DNA from: Alphaproteobacteria bacterium UBA685
GTDB taxonomy: Bacteria > Pseudomonadota > Alphaproteobacteria > Puniceispirillales > Puniceispirillaceae
Length of the DNA: 5,146 nt
Direction of reading: 5' to 3'
Assembly: GCA_002299005.1 (NCBI GenBank)
Contig: DBMZ01000049.1
Coordinates: forward strand, 1-5,146
Positions within the stretch are counted from its first letter, which is position 1, and each line of letters opens with the position of its first letter. The notes under the pieces were generated by a model that worked only from the letters and a program-made list of their open reading frames with translations, was not told the origin of the DNA and did no database searches. A program made the translations under genes and the position numbers. This document shows, in pieces, positions 1 through 5,146 of the stretch.

Positions 1-6
1 TTTTTA

Positions 7-900
7 TCAAAAGCCATAAAGGCGGGCTGGATTATCAACTAGAATCTTTTTCTGCAAGCTTTCATCACGCGCCAAAAGTGGCACAAGGTCAAGCAAATCG
101 CCATCATTTGGCATGTGTTTTTTGATATTTGGATGCGGCCAATCTGTGCCCCATAAAATACGGTCAGGGCAAATCTCAACCAATTCCTGCGCATAAGGCA
201 CGGCATCATAAAAAGGCGGGCCAGCGGCTGAGATACGCTCAGAGCCACAGATTTTCACCCACCAATTATCGCGTTGCACAAAATTCTTCAAAATCTGAAA
301 CGCCTTTTGATGCACCCCGCCAGAGGTTGGCACACGCCCCATATGGTCAACAATGATATCCATATCGAACTTCAAAAAGAAATCTTCAAAGGCAATGATA
401 TCTTCAGCATTCACATGAATGACCAAATGCCAGCCAAGCGGCTTTACGCGTGTTAGCACGCGCTCCATCATCTCAAGATCAGGCGTGCCACCTAGATGGG
501 TCACAAAATTAAAGCGCACACCGCGCACACCGCCTGCATCTAGATCGGCAAAATCTTCATCTGAAAAACTATCATTCGCGATACAAACGCCGCGATATTT
601 ATCAGGCGCAGAGGCAATCGCATCCATCATTGCGCGGTTATCAGGGCCATGACAGCTTGCCTGCACAATAACCGCACGCTCAATGCCAAGCTTTGCATGC
701 AAGCGCGCTAAATCATCCTTAGAGCCATCAGGCGGATGATAGGTTGAGCTTGGATGATAGGGAAATTCTTCATGCGGGCCAAAGACATGGCAATGCGCAT
801 CACACGCGCCTGCAGGTGGTACAAAAGATGGCTGTTTGGTATCTGGATCTGGTGGCATACAGCTTTTCTTGCCTGTCACAGGATGTGTATAGTCAGTCAT
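7..900 (-). CDS. ligI: 2-pyrone-4,6-dicarboxylate hydrolase (PDC lactonase, LigI)
   Basis: Cytoplasmic amidohydrolase-superfamily enzyme that opens the lactone of 2-pyrone-4,6-dicarboxylate to 4-oxalomesaconate, the third step of PCA 4,5-cleavage. Numbered from the upstream ATG at 921, the TIM-barrel signatures are DAHCHVFGP (41-49, the HxH after strand 1), VQASCHG (86-92), RGVRFNF (133-139), DHMGR (192-196) and WGTDWPHPN (257-265, with the catalytic Asp260). These match LigI, a metal-independent member of the superfamily. The frame is 304 codons from 921, or 297 from the ATG at 900; SYK-6 LigI is about 293. I prefer 900 because GGGGA (908-912) lies 7 nt upstream, while the ATG at 921 has no clear Shine-Dalgarno. 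The longer form would begin only 5 bp after the tautomerase stop, so it is not excluded. It is the last operon gene in the window. The family call is strong and the start is moderate. Confidence 0.95.
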   Translation of the reverse strand: MTDYTHPVTGKKSCMPPDPDTKQPSFVPPAGACDAHCHVFGPHEEFPYHPSSTYHPPDGSKDDLARLHAKLGIERAVIVQASCHGPDNRAMMDAIASAPDKYRGVCIANDSFSDEDFADLDAGGVRGVRFNFVTHLGGTPDLEMMERVLTRVKPLGWHLVIHVNAEDIIAFEDFFLKFDMDIIVDHMGRVPTSGGVHQKAFQILKNFVQRDNWWVKICGSERISAAGPPFYDAVPYAQELVEICPDRILWGTDWPHPNIKKHMPNDGDLLDLVPLLARDESLQKKILVDNPARLYGF

Positions 901-907
901 CTCTTTA

Positions 908-912
908 TCCCC
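908..912 (-). promoter_or_regulatory. likely ribosome binding site for the shorter ligI start
   Basis: GGGGA on the minus strand lies 7 nt before the ATG at 900. The alternative ATG at 921 is preceded by an AT-rich stretch without a comparable site. The match to the consensus is moderate, so this only tips the balance. Confidence 0.45.
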
Positions 913-926
913 ATCTGTCATCTAAT

Positions 927-2015
927 TTATGCTTTAGTCTGTATTATTGATTGGGGCACAAAGGCATCACCTCTGGCCAGCAAGCGTGTTGTACGAAGCA
1001 AGCCTGATTGGACAATCGCCCCATCTTCAAATGTTAATTGCACATCAAACACACCAGAGGGATGCTCAATGCAAAGCTGTTTGACATCGCCGTCTGGCAC
1101 ATCGGCCAAATCAGCGACCGCGCTATCAGCAAGGCACGCCGCGCTTGCCGCTGTGACCGCGCCCAATACGCCGATTGCCTTGTGACAGGCTTTGGGAATG
1201 AAGGTGCGCGTGCTAAAGGCACCATCGCCTGTTGCCCGCGATACAAGGCACATTTTTGGCACAGCTCTCGCGCTGACATCGCCTAGATTCATCATCGGCC
1301 CGACTTGCAGGCGAATTGATTCAAGGCGTGCTTTTAAATCCTCATTCTGATTAAGCTCATCAGGCGTCTCAGTGCCTATCAGGCCAAAATCTTCTGCACG
1401 CAACATGACAACAGGCATCCCATTATCAATACAGGTTACCCGCACCCCATCAATCACATCACAGGCATTGCCCGTCGGCAGCATATCCCCGCATAGCGAG
1501 CCCGCAAGCCCCTCATAACGGCAAATCACAGGCGCAGAGGTGCCACTAACACCATCAATCGCCGCCTCACCTTCATAAATCGGCAGACCGTTCTCAATCG
1601 GGAAATCCAGATGGCAGAGCTTGCCACTATTTTCCATATATACGGTGATAGAACAGCTATCGCCCTCACGCTTAACAAGGCCTGTTTCAAGCGCAAACGC
1701 ACCAACACCCGCGAGGATATTGCCGCAATTTGGCGTATCATCCAGCCTATCTTCGCCAATAATCGCCTGAATAAAGCGATAATCAATATCAACGCCCTCT
1801 CTCTCAGAGGCTTTGATAACCGCAATTTTCGATGACAGAGGATCACCGCCGCCAAGACCATCAATCTGGCGTGCATCACCATACGCGCCCATGATCCATT
1901 TCAGCACCGCATCACGCACAGCCCCCTCTTCAGGCAGATCAGCATCATGCAGATAAATGCCTTTAGAGCTGCCGCCTCTTATTTGAAGAAAGGGAATTGC
2001 GTGCTGGTTGCTCAT
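927..2015 (-). CDS. galD: 4-oxalomesaconate tautomerase/isomerase, PrpF family (GalD/LigU type)
   Basis: A 362-residue PrpF-family protein (diaminopimelate-epimerase-like double-domain fold), about the length recalled for GalD of Pseudomonas putida. It is expected to interconvert 4-oxalomesaconate isomers so that the hydratase can act. Visible motifs are IRGGSSKG (12-19), LGGGDPLSSK (54-63), DDTPNCGNI (92-100), DGVSGTSAPV (154-163), LPTGNACDV (179 on) and a later LGDVSARAVPKM segment. Lys63 and Cys97 have the same 34-residue spacing as the Lys66/Cys100 pair I recall for SYK-6 LigU. Its ATG overlaps the ligC stop as ATGA and has no strong Shine-Dalgarno, so translation is probably coupled to ligC. 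The family alone would also allow a 2-methylaconitate isomerase (PrpF). The position between ligC and ligI decides for OMA. Whether it performs keto-enol tautomerisation (GalD) or 1,3-allylic isomerisation (LigU) cannot be read from the sequence. Confidence 0.9.
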   Translation of the reverse strand: MSNQHAIPFLQIRGGSSKGIYLHDADLPEEGAVRDAVLKWIMGAYGDARQIDGLGGGDPLSSKIAVIKASEREGVDIDYRFIQAIIGEDRLDDTPNCGNILAGVGAFALETGLVKREGDSCSITVYMENSGKLCHLDFPIENGLPIYEGEAAIDGVSGTSAPVICRYEGLAGSLCGDMLPTGNACDVIDGVRVTCIDNGMPVVMLRAEDFGLIGTETPDELNQNEDLKARLESIRLQVGPMMNLGDVSARAVPKMCLVSRATGDGAFSTRTFIPKACHKAIGVLGAVTAASAACLADSAVADLADVPDGDVKQLCIEHPSGVFDVQLTFEDGAIVQSGLLRTTRLLARGDAFVPQSIIQTKA

Positions 2016-2968
2016 GAGGTCATCATCTGCTCAATTTCATTCATCACGGCCATAGCTGGCAGACATTGGCGCAAAGATGAATTTGGCTCTCGGCCGTCTT
2101 TGATTGCGGCAATAAATTCACGGTCAATCAATTCGATACCATTCATTGAGACATCAACTTGTGAGACATCAATCGGCTCATCCTTGCCATTAAACAAATC
2201 ATCATAACGCGCCAAATAGGTGCCATTATCACAAATATAACGGAAGAAGGTGCCAAGCGGCCCGTCATTATTAAAAGATAAGGACAGGGTGCATAATTTC
2301 CCTGAAGGCGTCTTCATAATAATAGACATATCCATCGCGATCCCAAGGTCTGGATGCTTTGGCCCTTGCACGCCATGAACCTCAGAGACTTGCTCACCTG
2401 TTTGATACATGAACAAATCAATCGTATGGCACGCATGATGCCATAAGAGATGATCTGTCCACGAACGAGGCTCGCCCTTGGCATTCATATTGGTACGGCG
2501 GAAGAAGTAAGTTTGCACATCCATCTGCTGGATAGATGTCTCACCTGCCGTGATAAGATTATGCATATATTGATGCGAGGGATTAAACCTGCGCACATGC
2601 CCTGCCATACCAACAAGACCTGTCTCAGCTTGCTTGGCGACCAAGGCTTGTGAATCGGCAAGCGTATCTGCCATCGGAATCTCAACAAGCACATGCTTGC
2701 CAGCTGCCATCGCCTTAATCCCTTGTTCAGCATGAAGCTGTGTCGGGGTTGACAGGATAACCGCATCTAGATCATCGCACGCAAGAAAGGCATCAAAATC
2801 ATCAAACCGATGAGGCGCCCCAAAGGCATCACCACTGCAATTGGCTTTTTCCATAGTGGTGGCCATCACGGCGGTAATCTGCGCATCATCAATCGCGGCA
2901 AGTGCCTCTAAATGCTTTGTGCCAAAAGCGCCATTGGCACCTGCGACACCGATACGAATTTTTGTCAT
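2012..2968 (-). CDS. ligC: 4-carboxy-2-hydroxymuconate-6-semialdehyde dehydrogenase (LigC)
   Basis: Gfo/Idh/MocA-family NAD(P)-dependent oxidoreductase that oxidises the cyclic hemiacetal of CHMS to 2-pyrone-4,6-dicarboxylate, the second step of the pathway. The N-terminal Rossmann domain shows GVAGANGAFG (7-16, GxxGxxG), STPTQLHAEQ (73-82) and GKHVLVEIP (90-98). The C-terminal substrate domain carries GHVRRFNPSHQ (123-133), QQMDVQTYFFRR (147-158), a conserved block around NAKGEPRSWTDHLLWHH (162-178) and CHTIDLF (180-186). These blocks closely match SYK-6 LigC as I recall it (about 315 residues; this one is 318). The usual Gfo/Idh EKP lysine is Ile97 (EIP). The start at 2968 is supported by AAAGGG (2978-2983) 9 nt upstream. 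It begins 21 bp after ligB, and its stop overlaps the next start by 4 nt. LigC enzymes usually prefer NADP+, which I did not infer independently here. Confidence 0.95.
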   Translation of the reverse strand: MTKIRIGVAGANGAFGTKHLEALAAIDDAQITAVMATTMEKANCSGDAFGAPHRFDDFDAFLACDDLDAVILSTPTQLHAEQGIKAMAAGKHVLVEIPMADTLADSQALVAKQAETGLVGMAGHVRRFNPSHQYMHNLITAGETSIQQMDVQTYFFRRTNMNAKGEPRSWTDHLLWHHACHTIDLFMYQTGEQVSEVHGVQGPKHPDLGIAMDMSIIMKTPSGKLCTLSLSFNNDGPLGTFFRYICDNGTYLARYDDLFNGKDEPIDVSQVDVSMNGIELIDREFIAAIKDGREPNSSLRQCLPAMAVMNEIEQMMTS

Positions 2969-2977
2969 GACGTTAAG

Positions 2978-2983
2978 CCCTTT
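2978..2983 (-). promoter_or_regulatory. ribosome binding site of ligC
   Basis: AAAGGG on the minus strand lies 9 nt before the ATG at 2968, within the 21-bp ligB-ligC gap. It agrees with a LigC start just before the Rossmann strand. Confidence 0.65.
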
Positions 2984-2989
2984 GCCAAA

Positions 2990-3832
2990 TTAGTCAGTAT
3001 TCTCAAGAATAATCGCACCATAGGCCGTAGCCGATACAGGAATATGATAGAAGCGATAAATCTCATTCACCTTATCATTTAGCGCGCCGCGCATGACATT
3101 CCACATAATCATCTCAATACCTTCACAACCAGCATCTCTGATAAAATCAGTGTGCGGGATCTTGGCATTAGCCAGCGGGTCTGCTGTCAGATTATCAAGG
3201 AACGTTTTATCAAATTCAGGGTTCACAACACCTGCACGCTCACCGCCTAGCTGGTGCGATAGACCGCCTGTGCCCCAAATACCAACCGTGATATCATCAG
3301 GGAAACTTGCCACCGCTCTGCCAATCGCTTGGCCAAGCTTGTAACAACGCATGGCTGTTGGCAATGGGTGCTGAATCACATTCACGCATAAAGGAATAAC
3401 AGATGTCGGCCATTCATCTGGCTGATCATACGCAATAGATAGCGGCACAGTACAGCCATGATCAACCTCAAGGCTGCCAGCGACTGCCATATCAAACTCA
3501 TCTGCCATCAAGCTTTCAACAAGGTGCCAAGCCAACTCTGGATGACCTTTAAGGTTCGGCACTTTGCGCGGGCCCCACCCTTCATCAGCGGGGATAAATT
3601 CTTCGCCCACACCGATGGTGAAAGTTGAATAATTATCCAGCGAGTAAGAGGTCGCATGGTCATTAAAGACGATGATATTCACATCTGGCACATTATCCTT
3701 ATGCCAGTCACGCAATGGCTGAAAGCCTGCGAATAATGGCTGCCAATAGGCTTCATCTGTTTTGCCATTATCCATAGCGGCGCCAACACCTGGCACGTGC
3801 GACGTACCCATACCTGCAATGATTTTAGCCAT
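2990..3832 (-). CDS. ligB: protocatechuate 4,5-dioxygenase, beta (catalytic) subunit (LigB)
   Basis: Catalytic subunit of the type II (LigB-superfamily) extradiol dioxygenase that uses non-heme Fe(II) and O2 to cleave PCA between C4 and C5, giving CHMS. From the chosen start it has 280 residues. The expected iron ligands are His12 (GTSHVPG), His59 (NDHAT) and Glu240 (EGIEMIMW), with catalytic His193 in WGTGGLSHQL. These align with His12, His61, Glu242 and His195 of SYK-6 LigB. Other family blocks are PADEGWGPR (81-89), KGHPELAWH (95-103) and VDHGCTVPLS (123-132). The frame is open to an ATG at 3874, but the start at 3832 has AAGGA (3841-3845) at an 8-nt spacing and restores the LigB numbering. 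The ATG at 3841 touches its AAGG directly and is less likely. It overlaps the ligA end by 8 nt, which suggests coupled synthesis of the two subunits. It is about 20 residues shorter than SYK-6 LigB (about 302), mostly at the C-terminal tail. Confidence 0.96.
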   Translation of the reverse strand: MAKIIAGMGTSHVPGVGAAMDNGKTDEAYWQPLFAGFQPLRDWHKDNVPDVNIIVFNDHATSYSLDNYSTFTIGVGEEFIPADEGWGPRKVPNLKGHPELAWHLVESLMADEFDMAVAGSLEVDHGCTVPLSIAYDQPDEWPTSVIPLCVNVIQHPLPTAMRCYKLGQAIGRAVASFPDDITVGIWGTGGLSHQLGGERAGVVNPEFDKTFLDNLTADPLANAKIPHTDFIRDAGCEGIEMIMWNVMRGALNDKVNEIYRFYHIPVSATAYGAIILENTD

Positions 3833-4220
3833 TTGACTCATCCTTATATCTATTGCCCTCAATCGGGCGACCACCTGATAGCATCATTTTCTGAAACTCT
3901 TCAAAGCTCAGCTCAGGGCGTGACATTTGACCATACATCACCTGTGGCGGCTTTCTGTCATGGCTCACAAGCTTAAACGCATAGTAAACATTCGCGCCAA
4001 GATGCAATAAGCTTAGATATTCTCTATCCAAGACAGCTTGCTTTTGCTCATCGCTCAGCTTGAACTTTGCGAGATAGCCAGCTTCATCTTGTGAAAACTC
4101 TTCTCTGCATTCCGCCTTATTAAGCGTCATCAAAAACATATTCAAATGATAGCCCCTGCGATAGGTGCGGCTGTCCAGCACATAAGTGCCAGGCACATCA
4201 TCATAGTCACGTGTGGTCAT
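3825..4220 (-). CDS. ligA: protocatechuate 4,5-dioxygenase, alpha subunit (LigA)
   Basis: Small helical subunit of protocatechuate 4,5-dioxygenase; in the known alpha2beta2 enzyme it closes over the active site of LigB. The product has 131 residues, against about 139 for SYK-6 LigA. Recognisable blocks are DDVPGTYV (7-14), RRGYHLNMFLMTLNKAE (21-37), the acidic DEAGYL (45-50), LGANVYYAFKL in the middle, and a C-terminal MMLSGGRPIEG. The frame extends to an ATG at 4256. The start at 4220 is preferred because AAAGGGAG (4228-4235) lies 7 nt upstream, and the extra 12 codons would be translated from that leader. The 3' end overlaps ligB by 8 nt and contains the ligB ribosome binding site. It is the first gene of the operon, downstream of the divergent promoter region. 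A separate alpha subunit argues against a fused gallate dioxygenase (DesB/GalA type). Confidence 0.94.
   Translation of the reverse strand: MTTRDYDDVPGTYVLDSRTYRRGYHLNMFLMTLNKAECREEFSQDEAGYLAKFKLSDEQKQAVLDREYLSLLHLGANVYYAFKLVSHDRKPPQVMYGQMSRPELSFEEFQKMMLSGGRPIEGNRYKDESNG
3841..3845 (-). promoter_or_regulatory. ribosome binding site that sets the ligB start, inside ligA
   Basis: AAGGA on the minus strand lies 8 nt before the ATG at 3832 and is embedded in the last codons of ligA. It supports a LigB of 280 residues rather than the 294-residue frame from 3874, and fits translational coupling of the two subunits. Confidence 0.75.
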
Positions 4221-4227
4221 TTTCTTG

Positions 4228-4235
4228 CTCCCTTT
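4228..4235 (-). promoter_or_regulatory. ribosome binding site that sets the ligA start
   Basis: AAAGGGAG on the minus strand lies 7 nt before the ATG at 4220. This strong Shine-Dalgarno falls inside the open extension to 4256 and is the main reason for choosing the shorter LigA. Confidence 0.75.
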
Positions 4236-4261
4236 CAATAATTTCCAATTTTTCATGGATA

Positions 4262-4279
4262 TTATGATTGCAATCTTAA
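4262..4279. promoter_or_regulatory. imperfect palindrome, candidate LysR-type binding site
   Basis: TTATGATTGCAATCTTAA is an 18-bp dyad with 8 of 9 base pairs matching. Its core GATTGCAATC (4266-4275) is a perfect 10-bp palindrome. It lies between the divergent starts, where LysR-type regulators bind dyads of the T-N11-A kind. The even symmetry does not fit T-N11-A exactly, so assignment to this regulator is inference. Confidence 0.45.
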
Positions 4280-4297
4280 AGTAGCCTGTTTTAGAAT
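4268..4297 (+). promoter_or_regulatory. candidate sigma70-type promoter of the LysR gene
   Basis: TTGCAA (4268-4273, 4 of 6 to TTGACA) and TAGAAT (4292-4297, 5 of 6 to TATAAT) are separated by 18 bp. Transcription would start near 4304, leaving a leader of roughly 28 nt before the ATG at 4332. The -35 box lies inside the palindrome at 4262-4279, so regulator binding there could repress its own gene. This is consensus matching by eye only. Confidence 0.4.
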
Positions 4298-4331
4298 GTA
4301 AGACAATAACCTCTATTTGGAATGTTTGTTC

Positions 4332-5146
4332 ATGAAATGGAACATTGATGATCTACCTGTTTTTATCGCTGTTGCAGAGATGCATGGGGTGACAGGTGCG
4401 GCCAAAAGGCTGAACATGCCAAAATCAACGGTTAGCCGCACATTATCACGGCTTGAGACAGATCTTGAGGTGCGTTTATTCAATCGCAACACGCGCGAAT
4501 TTAACCTGACCGCTGAGGGTGTTGTGCTATTTCAGCATGCCCAGGTGGTGATTGACCATGTCAAAGCCACAGATGAGGCGGTCGCAGGCTTGCGCCATAG
4601 GCCTTCAGGGGCTTTGAAGGTCTCTATGCCGATGGCTTTTTCGCGTCATATTATTGGCGGTCACCTTGTCGCCTTTGGCGAACGCTATCCTGAGGTAACG
4701 CTCCAGCTGATGGTTACGCCTCATAGTGTGAATTTAATGCGCGAAGATTTGGACCTTGCCTTTGTGGTGGGCCTGCCAGAACAATCTGAGGTGGTTGCCA
4801 AGAAAATCCTCGCCTCGCCGCTTATTTGGGTTGCCGCAAAAAGCTATGCCGAAAACCACCAGCTAGGCACAAGCCTTAATGAGCTAAAGCCGCATCTACT
4901 TTATTGTGAGCGTCGCTATCAGATCCCTGATTTGAAAGTCAAAAGCCAAGAGGGGCGACAAGAGCTTGATACATCAAAGCTGATGAGTGTGAATGACCCG
5001 CTGATCCTAAAGCAGATTATCCTCGATGGCGGGGGCATAAGCCTATTGCCACAAATCTATTGCCGCAAAGAATTACAATCAGGTGAACTGATAGAAGTAT
5101 TCACAGACATCCAATCAGATGAACGTGCAGAGGTCTATGCCTTGAT
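4332..5146 (+). CDS. LysR-type transcriptional regulator, C-terminus cut by window edge
   Basis: A divergent regulator and the likely controller of the lig operon. The frame is open from ATG 4332 to the window end: 271 full codons with no stop, against a usual LysR length near 300, so only about 20-40 residues should be missing. Residues 1-62 form the winged helix-turn-helix: WNIDDLPVFIAVAE (3-16), then GAAKRLNMPKSTVSRTLSRLE (22-42) and LFNRNTREFNLTAEG (49-63). A linker helix leads to the effector domain, which opens with PSGALKVSMP (91-100). DLDLAFVVG (139-147) sits where related proteins often have DLAIRxG. GGGISLLPQIYC lies near the end. The style resembles the CrgA/DmlR-like LysR branch. 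The ribosome site is weak (GGA about 10 nt upstream). By analogy with LigR of SYK-6 it may activate lig genes in response to PCA or a pathway intermediate, but orthology to LigR is not shown. A target outside the window is also possible. Confidence 0.9.
   Translation, partial: MKWNIDDLPVFIAVAEMHGVTGAAKRLNMPKSTVSRTLSRLETDLEVRLFNRNTREFNLTAEGVVLFQHAQVVIDHVKATDEAVAGLRHRPSGALKVSMPMAFSRHIIGGHLVAFGERYPEVTLQLMVTPHSVNLMREDLDLAFVVGLPEQSEVVAKKILASPLIWVAAKSYAENHQLGTSLNELKPHLLYCERRYQIPDLKVKSQEGRQELDTSKLMSVNDPLILKQIILDGGGISLLPQIYCRKELQSGELIEVFTDIQSDERAEVYAL

Larger units (their letters stand above)
4221..4331. promoter_or_regulatory. divergent control region between ligA and the LysR gene
   Basis: An AT-rich 111-bp non-coding stretch separates the two divergent starts, the standard arrangement for a LysR-type regulator and its target operon. 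It must hold both promoters and probably the regulator's binding sites. For the leftward operon, candidate -10 boxes on the minus strand are CATAAT (4261-4266, 5 of 6 to TATAAT) with no good -35, or TACTTT (4278-4283) with TTGTCT (4301-4306) at 17 bp. Both are weak, as is common for activator-dependent promoters. No riboswitch or attenuator-like hairpin was seen. Confidence 0.75.

Noticed and set aside
754..1185. 143-codon plus-strand open frame opposite ligI and the tautomerase gene
   Set aside because: It lies antisense across two motif-rich genes and their junction, and its translation shows no recognisable domain. It is a shadow frame.
1526..1882. 118-codon minus-strand frame inside the tautomerase gene
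   Set aside because: It is fully contained in the PrpF-family gene in another frame, and its composition is biased to Leu, Arg and Ile with no domain.
927..2015. Methylaconitate isomerase (PrpF) of the 2-methylcitrate cycle
   Set aside because: The fold family is shared, but no prpB, prpC or acnD neighbour is present and the gene lies between ligC and ligI, so the OMA role is favoured.
2485..2766. 93-codon minus-strand frame inside ligC
   Set aside because: It overlaps strongly conserved LigC coding sequence in another frame, with no ribosome site or recognisable product.
2990..4220. Possible gallate dioxygenase instead of protocatechuate 4,5-dioxygenase
   Set aside because: Gallate dioxygenases of the DesB/GalA type are single fused chains of over 400 residues. 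Here alpha and beta subunits are separate and followed by ligC, which a direct gallate-to-OMA route would not need.
4243..4322. TTCCAA (4243-4248) and TTGGAA (4317-4322) as a long-range inverted repeat in the intergenic region
   Set aside because: Six-base arms about 70 bp apart in AT-rich DNA are expected by chance, and no further pairing extends them.
1..5146. Search for CRISPR arrays, insertion sequences, tRNAs or other mobile or defence elements
   Set aside because: No regularly spaced repeats, transposase motifs, terminal inverted repeats or tRNA-like cloverleaf were seen. Coding density is nearly complete and explained by the operon and its regulator.

Overview
The window holds a compact, leftward (minus-strand) catabolic operon for protocatechuate (PCA) by the 4,5-(meta-)cleavage route, plus a divergent LysR-type regulator that runs off the right edge. 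Moderate GC by eye, the gene set, and close resemblance recalled from memory to the Sphingobium SYK-6 Lig proteins suggest a moderate-GC alphaproteobacterium, possibly marine. No rRNA or other taxonomic marker is present, so this is inference.

Layout from the promoter leftward: a 111-bp divergent intergenic region (4221-4331); ligA (dioxygenase alpha subunit, 4220-3825); ligB (catalytic beta subunit, 3832-2990, overlapping ligA by 8 nt); ligC (CHMS dehydrogenase, 2968-2012, after a 21-bp gap); a PrpF-family 4-oxalomesaconate tautomerase/isomerase (galD/ligU type, 2015-927, 4-nt ATGA overlap with ligC); and ligI (2-pyrone-4,6-dicarboxylate hydrolase, to 7). To the right, the LysR-type gene starts at 4332 on the plus strand and lacks its C-terminus only because the window ends.

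The enzymes form a linear path. LigAB opens the PCA ring to 4-carboxy-2-hydroxymuconate-6-semialdehyde (CHMS). LigC oxidises its hemiacetal to 2-pyrone-4,6-dicarboxylate (PDC). LigI hydrolyses PDC to 4-oxalomesaconate (OMA), and the PrpF-type enzyme isomerises OMA to the form the hydratase uses. The last two steps, OMA hydratase (LigJ/GalB) and CHA aldolase (LigK/GalC), are not in the window. They may lie past the left edge, since transcription runs that way and no terminator is visible after ligI.

The longest open frames of ligA, ligB and ligI start upstream of the best-supported starts. Shine-Dalgarno placement and, for LigB, ligand numbering favour shorter proteins. I see no mobile element, CRISPR, RNA gene or novel defence-like system. 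This is a well-defined but ordinary metabolic locus, with its main open questions in the regulator and promoter region.
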